From: Gp6-AA40 sp963818645
GTDB lineage: Bacteria; Acidobacteriota; Vicinamibacteria; Vicinamibacterales; UBA2999
Assembly (NCBI GenBank): GCA_963818645.1
Contig: CAWFTF010000008.1
Location: 62,001-126,000, forward strand
Direction of reading: 5' to 3'
DNA: 64,000 nt
Below, one piece after another: positions 1 to 8,029 of the stretch. The notes under the pieces were generated by a model that saw nothing but the letters and a program-made list of their open reading frames with translations, was not told the DNA's origin and ran no database searches. Every line of letters starts with the position of its first letter. Positions within the stretch are counted from its first letter, which is position 1. A program made the position numbers and the translations under genes.

Positions 1-2604
1 GCCTCGGTCAACGTCGTGACCAAAGCGGGCACGAACCTCCTCCACGGCGACCTCTTCGAGTTCGTGCGCAATCATCGGTTCAACGCCACCAATCCCTTCA
101 ACGCAATCGACCCGGTCACCGGTAAGCGACAGGGCGATGGCCTGAGCCGCAACCAGTACGGCGGCACTCTCAGCGGTCCCGTTGTGACCGATCGCGTCTT
201 CTTCTTCGGCGCGTTCCAGGGCACGCGACTGCGCGAAACCCCAGCGGACCTGTTCGCCTTCGTGCCGACAGCCGCAATGCTCGCCGGCGACTTCACGCAA
301 TATGCCTCGGCCCAGTGCAACGCGACCGGCGCCGTGAACCTGCGAGGCCCCTTCGTCGGGAATCGCCTCCCCGCCGCGTCGTTCAGCCCCGCCGCGCTGA
401 AGCTGACCTCGCATCTGCCTACGACCACCGACCCGTGCGGCAAGGTGACTTACAGCCGCAGCCGCCCGCAGGACGAGGCGCAGTACATCGGGAAGGTGGA
501 CATGCAGCTCAGCCCGAACCACTCGCTGTTCGGCCGCTACATGCTCACCACGGTGAAATGGACGCCGCCGCTCCAGTTGCAGCCCGAGAACACGCTCGTA
601 TCGAGCCAGGGCGGCCGCGACAACAAGGCGCACTCATTCACCGTCGGCGACACGATGGTGCTGAGCAATGCGACCGTCAACGCCCTTCGCCTGGCGGTGA
701 ACTACACCGACGTCCATCGCACCCACGAACCACTAGGATTCGACGCGCCCGATCTCGGCATCAAGACCTACACCTACATCGAGGACTACCTCCTCGTCAG
801 CGTGAACAACGGTGGTTTTCAGCTCGGGGGCGGGACCGAGAGCGAAGCGCGCTTCAAGACGCCGTCGTTCAACATCAGCGACGACGTGACGACGATCCGG
901 GGCAATCACCAGTACGGCTTTGGTGGCAACGTCGCGTACTGGACGTCGCTCTCGCAGGCCAACGTTCGCTCGCCAGGGCAGTTCACCTTCGACGGATCGA
1001 TCACCGGACTTCCTCTTGCTGACTTTCTCAGCGGCAGACTGCAGTCGCTCATCCAGGCGACGCCGAACTCGCTCGACATGAAGCAGTTGTATCTCGGCTT
1101 CTACGCACAGGACACGTGGAAGCTGTCGCCGAAGACGACGCTCAACTACGGTCTGCGGTGGGAGCCAGGACTCGCCCAGCAGATCCGCAACGGCGCGATC
1201 TACAACTTCAGCGTCGATCGCTTCAACAACAACATCAAGACGACGCAGTATGCCAATGCACCGCCTGGATTCCTCTATCCCGGTGATGATGGCTTCGAGA
1301 ACGGCAACGCGGGCATGAAGAACAACCTCCTGCAGTTCTCTCCGCGCGTCGGTTTCGCGTGGGATCCGGCCGGTGACGGCCGCATGTCGATTCGCACGGG
1401 CTATTCACTCGCGTACGACTTCGTCAACGCGCAGTTCCACCTGAATACCTCGGTCGCACCGCCGTTCAACGCCGAGGCTCGCGTCACGAACCCGGTTGGT
1501 GGCTTCGACGATCCCTGGCGCGGCACGGGCAACGAAAACTTCTTCCCGTTCACGACCGGACCGAACTCGGTGTTCCCATTGACCGGGCCGTACATCTCGA
1601 TCCCGCCCGACATCAAGCCGCCGCGGCAACAGTCGTGGAACCTGAGCGTGCAGCGGCAGATCGGCAACGACCTCGCCGTGTCGGCGACCTACATCGGCAC
1701 GTACTCCGATCGACTGTGGAACGTGCGTTCGCTCAACCCCGGCGTCTACATTCCAGGATCGTGCACGTTGCAGACCGCCACCGGGCCGCAGTTCTTCCCG
1801 GTGTGCTCGGTCAACACGAATCTCGATCAGCGCCGCCTGTTGACGATGGCGGATTACCCGGACGGGAAGTATCTGGGTTCGACCGACGAGCACACCGCGT
1901 TGGGCACGCAGAAGTACAACGGAATCCTGCTGAGCGTTCAGCGACGCCTGATCAGCGGGTTCTCCGTGGCCGGCAACTACACGTTTTCGAAGTGCACCGG
2001 TCATCCGACGCAGGGAGGCACCACGCCCAACGTCAACTCCGGCTACGTGGATCCGAACAATATCGACTACGACTACGGTGCGTGCGACTCGGATCGCCGT
2101 CACCTCTTCAACCTGACCGCGAGCGCCGAAACGCCGCGGTTCGACAATGACTTCGCGCGAGCGCTGGCATCGGACTGGCGCCTCTCGGGGATTTTCCGCG
2201 CCTATTCAGGGTCGCCGCAGTCAGTGACCGTGACGGGTGACCCCGCCCGCACCGGCATCGGCGGTCAGCGAGCGGACCAGATCCTCGACGACCCCTATGG
2301 CGACGGCACGCTGGACAACTATTACAATCGCGCGGCATTCGCCTCGCCGGCTGTGGGCACGCTCGGCACGATGGAGCGAAACTCGGTGTACGGCCCGGGC
2401 CAGCACTTCCTCGACCTGTCGCTCGTCAAGTCGTTCCGTTTCAATGGCAGCCACCGGATCGAGGCGCGCATCGAGTCGTTCAACGCGCTGAACTGGTTCC
2501 AGTGGAACAACCCGCAGAACAATTTCAACAACGTGCAGTTCGGCCAGATCACGTCAGCCGGCGATCCGCGCATTATGCAGTTCGCGATCAAGTATCAGTT
2601 CTAG
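1..2604 (+). CDS. TonB-dependent receptor (Oar-like), 5' truncated by window edge
   Basis: Outer-membrane beta-barrel receptor. The reading frame is open from base 1, so the gene starts upstream and 867 residues are visible. The first residues carry the plug-domain phrase NVVTKAGTN followed by HGDLFEFVRN, typical of the acidobacterial Oar/TonB receptors that have an N-terminal carboxypeptidase-regulatory-like domain (family knowledge). The protein ends in YQF, the C-terminal aromatic signature of a barrel. The missing part should hold the signal peptide, the regulatory domain and the start of the plug. The substrate cannot be read from sequence. The aromatic catabolism genes downstream hint at organic ligand uptake, but they lie beyond a convergent gene and are not in its operon. 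Confidence 0.9.
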   Translation, partial: ASVNVVTKAGTNLLHGDLFEFVRNHRFNATNPFNAIDPVTGKRQGDGLSRNQYGGTLSGPVVTDRVFFFGAFQGTRLRETPADLFAFVPTAAMLAGDFTQYASAQCNATGAVNLRGPFVGNRLPAASFSPAALKLTSHLPTTTDPCGKVTYSRSRPQDEAQYIGKVDMQLSPNHSLFGRYMLTTVKWTPPLQLQPENTLVSSQGGRDNKAHSFTVGDTMVLSNATVNALRLAVNYTDVHRTHEPLGFDAPDLGIKTYTYIEDYLLVSVNNGGFQLGGGTESEARFKTPSFNISDDVTTIRGNHQYGFGGNVAYWTSLSQANVRSPGQFTFDGSITGLPLADFLSGRLQSLIQATPNSLDMKQLYLGFYAQDTWKLSPKTTLNYGLRWEPGLAQQIRNGAIYNFSVDRFNNNIKTTQYANAPPGFLYPGDDGFENGNAGMKNNLLQFSPRVGFAWDPAGDGRMSIRTGYSLAYDFVNAQFHLNTSVAPPFNAEARVTNPVGGFDDPWRGTGNENFFPFTTGPNSVFPLTGPYISIPPDIKPPRQQSWNLSVQRQIGNDLAVSATYIGTYSDRLWNVRSLNPGVYIPGSCTLQTATGPQFFPVCSVNTNLDQRRLLTMADYPDGKYLGSTDEHTALGTQKYNGILLSVQRRLISGFSVAGNYTFSKCTGHPTQGGTTPNVNSGYVDPNNIDYDYGACDSDRRHLFNLTASAETPRFDNDFARALASDWRLSGIFRAYSGSPQSVTVTGDPARTGIGGQRADQILDDPYGDGTLDNYYNRAAFASPAVGTLGTMERNSVYGPGQHFLDLSLVKSFRFNGSHRIEARIESFNALNWFQWNNPQNNFNNVQFGQITSAGDPRIMQFAIKYQF

Positions 2605-2610
2605 CTTCTC

Positions 2611-2882
2611 GCTGGTGCGATCGCGCTGACGCTGGTCGGTGCGATCGCACTTCGATTGTCGGTGCGATCCCTCTCACGTTCGTCGGTGCGATCTCTGATT
2701 CTCGTCGGTGCGACGCTCCTTCGCTGGTCGGTGCGATCCCTCTATTCTCGTCGGTGCGACTCCCTTACGCTTGTCGGTGCGATCATCTGATGCTTGTCGG
2801 TGCGATCTGATGCTCGTCGGTGCCACGCTCGTCGAGGCGTCGCGATTGTCGGTGCGAGTCCGCGCACTCACTGTCGGTCCGA
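2611..2882 (+). repeat. Tandem ~23 bp repeat array, left arm of an inverted pair
   Basis: About 11-12 copies of a unit whose constant half is GTCGGTGCGA(T/C)C and whose looser half is CTGATnCTT. Core copies begin at 2611 (degenerate), 2635, 2658, 2682, 2704, 2727, 2750, 2773, 2796, 2816, 2848 and 2873, so the period is mostly 22-24 bp. Copies after 2816 decay and trail off towards about 2960. The array begins seven bases after the receptor stop codon. The mixed period breaks any reading frame, so it is not coding. It is matched by an array in opposite orientation at 3390-3573. Confidence 0.9.
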
Positions 2883-3044
2883 CCCGTCTGATCGCTTGTC
2901 GCGATCTCTGAGACGCTCGTCGAGTGCGAGTTTCGGACGCTGGTCGATGCGAATCTGATTCTCGCTGCGCGCCGTGCTAGCACGTCGTGCACTACTCTCG
3001 AGCTGATCTGTCTGGAAACTCGCCGAGGCGATATCGGATCAAAC

Positions 3045-3349
3045 GTGTTCGAGCTCACCGCCAAGCCCTTGTTCGCCGAAGACTTACAAGGCGAAGCGGC
3101 ATGGCTAAGCATGCTGCCAATTCAGTCTGTCGAAATATCGCGGAGAGGCTTTGGATGTGAGACTCAACGCCGAGTTCGCGCGGTTCCTCGCAAATCTCCC
3201 GGCGATCGCTGCAACGAGGTGCACGACGTGCTGCACGGCGCGCAGTTGAAGGCTTACGTGCACGGCCTCCGAACTCGCGCGCAATCAGGAGTCTCTCGAA
3301 TCGAATCTATCCAGCGTTCAGCCGACTGCGCAGCCTGGTCCGATACTCG
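3045..3349 (+). pseudogene. Decayed four helix bundle protein gene (S23 / 23S rRNA-IVP family)
   Basis: Remnant recognised by stitching frames. VFELTAK is encoded at 3045-3065, HAANSVCRNIAE at 3110-3145, GFG at 3147, LNAEFARFLAN at 3163-3195, RCNEVHDVLHGAQLKAYV at 3207-3260, TASELARNQESL at 3262-3297 and SNRIYPAFSRLRSLVRYS at 3296-3349. In order, these match the four-helix-bundle family (PF05635/TIGR02436 in my recollection): FELTA, RAANSV..NIAEG, EFARFL, NEVHD.L, then a last helix. About six frame changes fall within 300 bp, so the gene is dead. It sits between two inverted repeat arrays. No reverse transcriptase or template/variable repeat is nearby, so the resemblance to DGR Avd proteins is not functional evidence. 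Confidence 0.75.
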
Positions 3350-3389
3350 CGCTGCGGAGTTCGACTCGAGCACCGACGCAGCGATCAGT

Positions 3390-3573
3390 CGCACCGACAA
3401 GGATCCGACGATCGCACCGACGAGGATCAGCGTCGCACCGACAAGAATCACGGTCGCACCGACAAGGATCAGTGATCGCACCGACAAGGATCAGGATCGC
3501 ACCGACAAGCGTCAGGATCGCACCGACAAGCGTCAGAAGGGGTCGCACCGACAAGAGTCACGGTCGCACGTGT
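3390..3573 (-). repeat. Tandem ~21-23 bp repeat array, right arm of an inverted pair
   Basis: Nine copies of TCGCACCGAC, the reverse complement of the left array core, begin at 3390, 3413, 3434, 3455, 3477, 3498, 3519, 3543 and 3564 (last one truncated). Read on the minus strand the unit is GTCGGTGCGA(T/C)C plus a half resembling CTGAT(C/G)CTT. The array lies directly after the stop codon of the minus-strand transporter, so each of the two convergent genes is followed by the same repeat in the same orientation relative to its own transcript. Confidence 0.9.
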
Positions 3574-3575
3574 GC

Positions 3576-4949
3576 TCAATGTGCGATCGGAGCGGACCGT
3601 TGCGCAGTCGCCTGATCTGGCAGCTTGATCGTGAACGACAGGGCGATGATCGTCAGCGTCGAGATCAGCGCCGGGACGGCCGCGGCGAGGAACAGTTCTC
3701 GCGGACCCCAGTTCAGCCCGAGCAGCGTCCCCCCGAGGTAAGGTCCGACGATCGCGCCGGTGCGGCCGATGCCGAGGCCCCAGCCCACGCCCGTCGAGCG
3801 CAGGTACGTCGGATAGTACGTGGCTGAGAGCGCGTTGATGCCAGGCTGGCCGCCGATGATGGCCCACCCCGCCACAAAGACGATCACGTTGAGCAGGGCC
3901 AGAGAGATGCCGGGTTGTCCAATCAGCGCGATACTCGCGGTCGCCACGGCAAAGGTGGCCGTCAGCATCGGAATGAACCCGCCTCGCGCGATGAGCCAGG
4001 CGAGGCCGAACGTTCCGATCGTGCCGCCCACCTGAAGCACCGTGCCCACCAGCACTGCGGTCTGCGTCGTGTATCCCATCCCGGTCACCACGGTGGGCAG
4101 CCAGTTCGAGAGCGAATACAGGACAAGCAGATTCATGAAGTTCACGGTCCAGATCAGGACGGTGACGATGCCGCGCCCGTCGCGGAACAGGTGTACGGCC
4201 GGTACGCCCGTTCGACCCTCCTCGTTGGCGACAAACTGCGTGGACGCATCGACGCGAATCGTCGGGTCGAGCTGTCTGAGCCAGCGCGCCAGCGTCGCGC
4301 GCCCGCGCCCGCTGACGGCGAGGAACTGGAGCGACTCAGGGAGGCCCCAGATCATCGCCAGTGCAATCACCAACGGAATAGCGCCGCCAAAGATGAACAC
4401 CGACTGCCAGCCGAAAGCCGGGATCATCCAAGCCGCGACGAATCCGCCGAGCGCGGCGCCCACGGTGAAGCCGACGGTGATGCACATCATGAGCGTCACG
4501 CGACTGCGCTTCGGACTGAACTCGCCAATGAGTGCCGTCGCGTTCGGCATGATGCAGCCCATGCCGATCCCGGCGATGAACCGTAGCCAGAGCAATTGGG
4601 GCACGTTCTCGGCATATGCCGTGGCGATGGCCATGGCAGAGAAGAAGAGTGTGGCGCCGATGAGGACCGGCCGGCGGCCAATCTTGTCGGCCACCATGCT
4701 GAAGACGAGCGATCCGAGCAGTACGCCGAAGTTGGCGGCCGCAAACACACCGCCGAGTTGCGCGCGCGGGATTCCCCAGTCTTCGACGATCGCCGGGGCG
4801 ACGTAGCCCATGGCCTGGACGTCGAAGCCGTCCATGATCAGGCAGATCATGCAGAGGAGGAAGACCCGTATCTGCAGCGGTCCGATCGTGCTGTTCTCGA
4901 GCAACTCTCCGATGTTGATCTTGCTGACCGCTTGGCCCGGCATGCTCAT
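3576..4949 (-). CDS. MFS transporter, aromatic acid:H+ symporter (AAHS) type
   Basis: A 457-residue inner-membrane permease with about 12 hydrophobic segments. The first segment holds DGFDVQAMGYVAPAI, the signature of the PcaK/BenK/4-hydroxybenzoate transporter branch of the major facilitator superfamily. The MFS loop motif is visible as GSLVFSMVADKIGRRPV. The ATG at 4949 is chosen because AGGAG lies about six bases upstream; a TTG one codon earlier is possible. The gene is divergent from the catabolic run that starts at 5090, and a gentisate dioxygenase lies 4 kb away, so an aromatic acid such as gentisate or a hydroxybenzoate is a plausible substrate (inference). Confidence 0.88.
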   Translation of the reverse strand: MSMPGQAVSKINIGELLENSTIGPLQIRVFLLCMICLIMDGFDVQAMGYVAPAIVEDWGIPRAQLGGVFAAANFGVLLGSLVFSMVADKIGRRPVLIGATLFFSAMAIATAYAENVPQLLWLRFIAGIGMGCIMPNATALIGEFSPKRSRVTLMMCITVGFTVGAALGGFVAAWMIPAFGWQSVFIFGGAIPLVIALAMIWGLPESLQFLAVSGRGRATLARWLRQLDPTIRVDASTQFVANEEGRTGVPAVHLFRDGRGIVTVLIWTVNFMNLLVLYSLSNWLPTVVTGMGYTTQTAVLVGTVLQVGGTIGTFGLAWLIARGGFIPMLTATFAVATASIALIGQPGISLALLNVIVFVAGWAIIGGQPGINALSATYYPTYLRSTGVGWGLGIGRTGAIVGPYLGGTLLGLNWGPRELFLAAAVPALISTLTIIALSFTIKLPDQATAQRSAPIAH

Positions 4950-4984
4950 CAAAAACTCCTAAACGAAACGTGCCATATCAGACT

Positions 4985-5012
4985 TTGATAACGGCGACCC
5001 GCGAAGTATACT
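4985..5012 (+). promoter_or_regulatory. Candidate sigma-70-type promoter for the 5090 gene run
   Basis: TTGATA at 4985-4990, a 16-base spacer and TATACT at 5007-5012, each hexamer 5 of 6 to consensus. The predicted start is about 70 bases before the ATG at 5090. A CTCGCGAG palindrome overlaps the -10 end. Confidence 0.5.
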
Positions 5013-5089
5013 CGCGAGCCAATCGTAACGACCGCTGGCTCAGAAGTTTCGCGCGCTGCGCCGCGCCTTCTGCTTCAGCGAGGACACCC

Positions 5090-6010
5090 ATGACCCACAC
5101 CGCACACATTGGGAGAATCGGCGCGCTGATCCTGGCCGTCCTTACCACCGGTGCGCCTGCGTTCGCGCAGATCGATCTCTCGGGCGAATGGTCGGTCGTG
5201 CGCGCCGAGGACAACGTCGGCAATACCGAACTGGGTGACTGGGTCGGCATACCGATGAATGACGCGTCGAGACGTCGCTCGACGGCGTGGGACGCGTCGA
5301 TTCAGACGCTTCCCGAATGGCAGTGCCGTCCTCATGGCAGCGCCTATATCTCACGCGGTCCCTCTGCACTGAAGATCTGGCAGGACGTCGATCCGGTGTC
5401 GCGCGAGACGACCGCGTGGCACCTTGAATGGCTGCGATCGGTGGACCGCCCGATCTACATGGATGGCCGGCCGCATCCTTCACCCAACGCTGCTCACACC
5501 TGGGCGGGATTCTCGACGGGCGAGTGGGTGGGCGACATGTTACGCGTGCGCGTCACTCATCTCAAAGAGGAGTATCTGAAGCGCAACGGTGTCTGGCACA
5601 GCGACAAGATCGAGCTGACGCAGTACCTCATTCGCCGTGGCGACTATCTCACCTATCTCGTCATCGCGTACGACCCGGTGTACCTGAGCGAGCCGCTGGT
5701 GCGCAGCACCGAGTACAGGCTCAACGTCAATCAACAGATTCCGCCGTACCCGTGCACCGTGGTCAACGAGGTGGATCGTCCGAAAGGTGTGGTGCCGCAC
5801 TACCTGCCGGGCACGAACAACGACATCACCTGGTTTTCGCGTCGGTATGGCATCCCGATGGATGTCGTGAATGCCGGAGCCGCGAATATGTATCCGGAGA
5901 TTCGCGCGAAGATTCCGCGCTCGATGGGTGGATTCGGTCCGGAGCCACCGCCCACTCCAGCAAGCCAGCCCAGAACCCAGCGTCCGGCGCCGCGCGCCGG
6001 TCAGCAGTAG
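5090..6010 (+). CDS. Secreted protein of unknown function, cassette protein A, copy 1
   Basis: A 306-residue protein with a Sec signal peptide ending at AFA before QIDLSGEW. The ATG at 5090 is preferred over upstream in-frame starts because it begins the signal peptide and has a purine-rich stretch before it. The body holds WDASIQTLPEWQCRPH, DGRPHP, HTWAGFSTGEWVGD, THLKEEYLKRNG and DPVYLSEPL. It aligns along its length with the protein at 10011-10895. The tail is Pro/Gln rich. Two cysteines (QCRPH and YPCTVV) could form a disulfide. It is followed by an MBL protein and cassette protein B, the same order as in the second copy. I do not know its function. Confidence 0.8.
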   Translation: MTHTAHIGRIGALILAVLTTGAPAFAQIDLSGEWSVVRAEDNVGNTELGDWVGIPMNDASRRRSTAWDASIQTLPEWQCRPHGSAYISRGPSALKIWQDVDPVSRETTAWHLEWLRSVDRPIYMDGRPHPSPNAAHTWAGFSTGEWVGDMLRVRVTHLKEEYLKRNGVWHSDKIELTQYLIRRGDYLTYLVIAYDPVYLSEPLVRSTEYRLNVNQQIPPYPCTVVNEVDRPKGVVPHYLPGTNNDITWFSRRYGIPMDVVNAGAANMYPEIRAKIPRSMGGFGPEPPPTPASQPRTQRPAPRAGQQ

Positions 6011-6045
6011 AGCGGTGCGGATGAGACGAACGTCAACTCTGAGGG

Positions 6046-7179
6046 TTGCGCTTGGCTATTGCCGTCGCGACGCAGACGCCACTCATCGGTCAGTCGCCAA
6101 CGGTTGCGCCTTCCGGCCTGGTGAAGGCGCCGACGATCCAGCCGCCACCAGCGGGCGAGATTGAGATCCTGCCTGTTCGAGGAAACATCTACGCGCTCAT
6201 GGGTGCAGGTGCGAACATCATCGCCTCGGTGGGCCCTGACGGTGTGTTGCTCGTCGATGCCGGGACCGCGGGAATGACCGACAAGATCGTTGCGGCGCTC
6301 GCACAGCTTCAACGCGAGTTTTCCGCTCGCAACGAGCCGAAGCCGCCCGGATGGGGAGCCGAGACGCGATCCTCAGTTGTCGATCGTCACATCGTCGCGC
6401 CTCCCAAGCCGATCCGCTACATCGTGAACACCGGGCCCACAGCCGATCACGTCGGCGGCAACGAGAAACTGCGCAATGCGGGACGCACGTTCACCGGCGG
6501 CAACGTCGCCGGAGATATTCGCGACTCGGGAGAAGGCGCCGCGATCCTGGCCCACGAGAACGTCCTCGTCCGACTCGGTCACGCCGCCGAGGGACAGCCG
6601 TCGCCGCCTGCCGACGCACTTCCGACCGACACGTACTTCACCGACTACTACAAGCTCAGTCACTTCTTTAACGGCGAGGGCGTGCAACTTCTTCACATGC
6701 CCAAGGCCAACACTGACGGCGATTCGATCGTCTACTTCCGTGGAAGCGACGTGATCGCGCTCGGCGACCTGATGGCCACCGAGAGCTATCCGACCTTCGA
6801 CGTGGAGAAGGGCGGCAGCATCAACGGCGTCATCGACGGTTTGAACGCGGTGCTCGATCTTGCGATCACCGAGTTCCGTCTCGAAGGTGGGACGATGATG
6901 GTGCCCGGGCACGGACGGCTCGTTGACTCAGGCGACGTGGCGTACTACCGCGACATGTTGACGATCATCCGCGATCGCATTCAGGACATGGTCAGCAAGG
7001 AGATGACGCTCGACGAGGTGAAGGCGGCGAAACCGACTGCCGACTACGACACCGAGTACGGCAACACGCCGGGCTGGACGTCGGACATGTTCATCGAAGC
7101 GGTCTACAAGAGTCTCGGCGGTGGGCGGACGCCTCCGCGACCCGCGCGAGCGCCGGCACGCAAGGGCGGTCAGCGATGA
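6046..7179 (+). CDS. MBL-fold hydrolase-like protein, cassette copy 1, degenerate metal site
   Basis: A metallo-beta-lactamase fold protein of about 377 residues. The paralogue at 10907 has NTHVHSDHVGAN where this copy reads NTGPTADHVGGN, so two of the three histidines of the HxHxDH metal motif are replaced while DH and the later PGHGRLVDS are kept. Zinc hydrolase activity may be lost or altered (inference). The start is unclear. The frame opens at a TTG (6046 or 6052), but an ATG at 6021 reads MRRTSTLRVAL and joins this frame after deletion of one base near 6052, which would restore a hydrophobic signal-like N-terminus. The stop overlaps the next start (ATGA). Confidence 0.78.
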   Translation: MRLAIAVATQTPLIGQSPTVAPSGLVKAPTIQPPPAGEIEILPVRGNIYALMGAGANIIASVGPDGVLLVDAGTAGMTDKIVAALAQLQREFSARNEPKPPGWGAETRSSVVDRHIVAPPKPIRYIVNTGPTADHVGGNEKLRNAGRTFTGGNVAGDIRDSGEGAAILAHENVLVRLGHAAEGQPSPPADALPTDTYFTDYYKLSHFFNGEGVQLLHMPKANTDGDSIVYFRGSDVIALGDLMATESYPTFDVEKGGSINGVIDGLNAVLDLAITEFRLEGGTMMVPGHGRLVDSGDVAYYRDMLTIIRDRIQDMVSKEMTLDEVKAAKPTADYDTEYGNTPGWTSDMFIEAVYKSLGGGRTPPRPARAPARKGGQR

Positions 7180-7991
7180 ACGCGGCTTGCGCGCGCAGGC
7201 CGGGTGCTTGGACCCGGCGGGTCTATAAAACAAGACCCGCCCTGCTCGTGCTCATCGTGTGTCTGACGGCAGCTCCCGCGCTTGCGCAACGCGGGCGCGG
7301 TGAGGCGCCGACGCCACGCGCGGCTGCGCCGATCGATCTCACGGGTTACTGGGTGTCTCTCGTCACCGACGATTGGCGATGGCGGATGGTGACGCCACCG
7401 AAGGGCGACATCCTCTATCTGCCGGTCAACGACGAGGGCCGACGCGTGGCCGACGCGTGGGATCCGGCGAAAGACGAAACCGCCGGCGAGGCATGTCGCG
7501 CATTCGGCGCGGGAGGCATCATGCATCTTCCCGGTCGCCTGCACATCACCTGGGACGGCGACACGGCGCTCAAGGTGGAGACCGACACGGGACAACAGAC
7601 ACGCATCTTCGCGTTTGGACCTGCCCATGCTTCGAGCGAAGCCACATGGCAGGGATCATCTGTCGCTACGTGGGAGCTCCCGGCAGGCCGCGGCCGCGGC
7701 CGTGGCGCTGCAGGTGGAGCGAATCCGTCGCGGCCCGGCACGTCACTTCGAGTGGAGACCACGCACATGCGTCCGGGCTACTATCGCCGGAACGGCGTGC
7801 CCTACGGCGCCAACGCGCACATGACTGAGTGGTTCACCACGGTGTCCGAGCCGGATGGCAACACGTACTTGCTCGTCACGAAGATCCTCGAGGATCCGCA
7901 ATACATGAACGGTCCGTACGTGCGGACGGTTCAGTTCAAGAAGCAGCCCGACGCGACGGGGTGGAATCCGACACCCTGTTCCGCGCGTTGA
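7176..7991 (+). CDS. Secreted protein of unknown function, cassette protein B, copy 1
   Basis: A 271-residue exported protein. A long basic n-region precedes the hydrophobic stretch LLVLIVCLTAAPALA, and the mature part begins QRGRGEAP. Recognisable segments are IDLTGYWVSLVTDDWRWRM, TPPKGD, GEACRAFG, THMRPGYYRRNGVPYGANA and a C-terminal TPCSAR. It is a close paralogue of the protein at 12029-12796 and shares the core THxxxGYxRRNGxP with cassette protein A, so A and B are probably distant relatives. The n-region includes a palindromic repeat (7216-7241), which explains its unusual length. Function unknown. Confidence 0.78.
   Translation: MNAACARRPGAWTRRVYKTRPALLVLIVCLTAAPALAQRGRGEAPTPRAAAPIDLTGYWVSLVTDDWRWRMVTPPKGDILYLPVNDEGRRVADAWDPAKDETAGEACRAFGAGGIMHLPGRLHITWDGDTALKVETDTGQQTRIFAFGPAHASSEATWQGSSVATWELPAGRGRGRGAAGGANPSRPGTSLRVETTHMRPGYYRRNGVPYGANAHMTEWFTTVSEPDGNTYLLVTKILEDPQYMNGPYVRTVQFKKQPDATGWNPTPCSAR
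7216..7241. repeat. Palindromic element, GGCGGGTC family, inside a coding region
   Basis: GGCGGGTCT (7216-7224) and AGACCCGCC (7233-7241) form a perfect 9 bp stem with an AT-rich 8-base loop. On the minus strand the loop TGTTTTAT nearly matches TGCTTTAT in the copy at 51484. It is translated as part of the signal-peptide n-region of the 7176 gene. Confidence 0.7.
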
Positions 7992-8029
7992 GCCGGATGT
8001 GCAATCTGCGGTTGAGCGGGATATAGAAA

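Noticed and set aside
3254..3554. Minus-strand frames giving LVGAI-type hydrophobic repeats
   Set aside because: They are translations of the repeat array; the changing unit length breaks the frame and there is no start context.
2611..3573. CRISPR array
   Set aside because: The period is only 21-24 bp with a ~10-12 base constant part, both orientations occur, spacers are similar to each other and no cas genes are near.
2611..3573. Diversity-generating retroelement, because Avd proteins are four-helix bundles
   Set aside because: No reverse transcriptase, template repeat or variable target was seen in the window.
3045..3827. A 260-residue plus-strand reading frame across the pseudogene, right array and transporter 3' end
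   Set aside because: It runs through repeats and antisense to the MFS gene; only its first part is meaningful, as a fragment of the dead four-helix-bundle gene.
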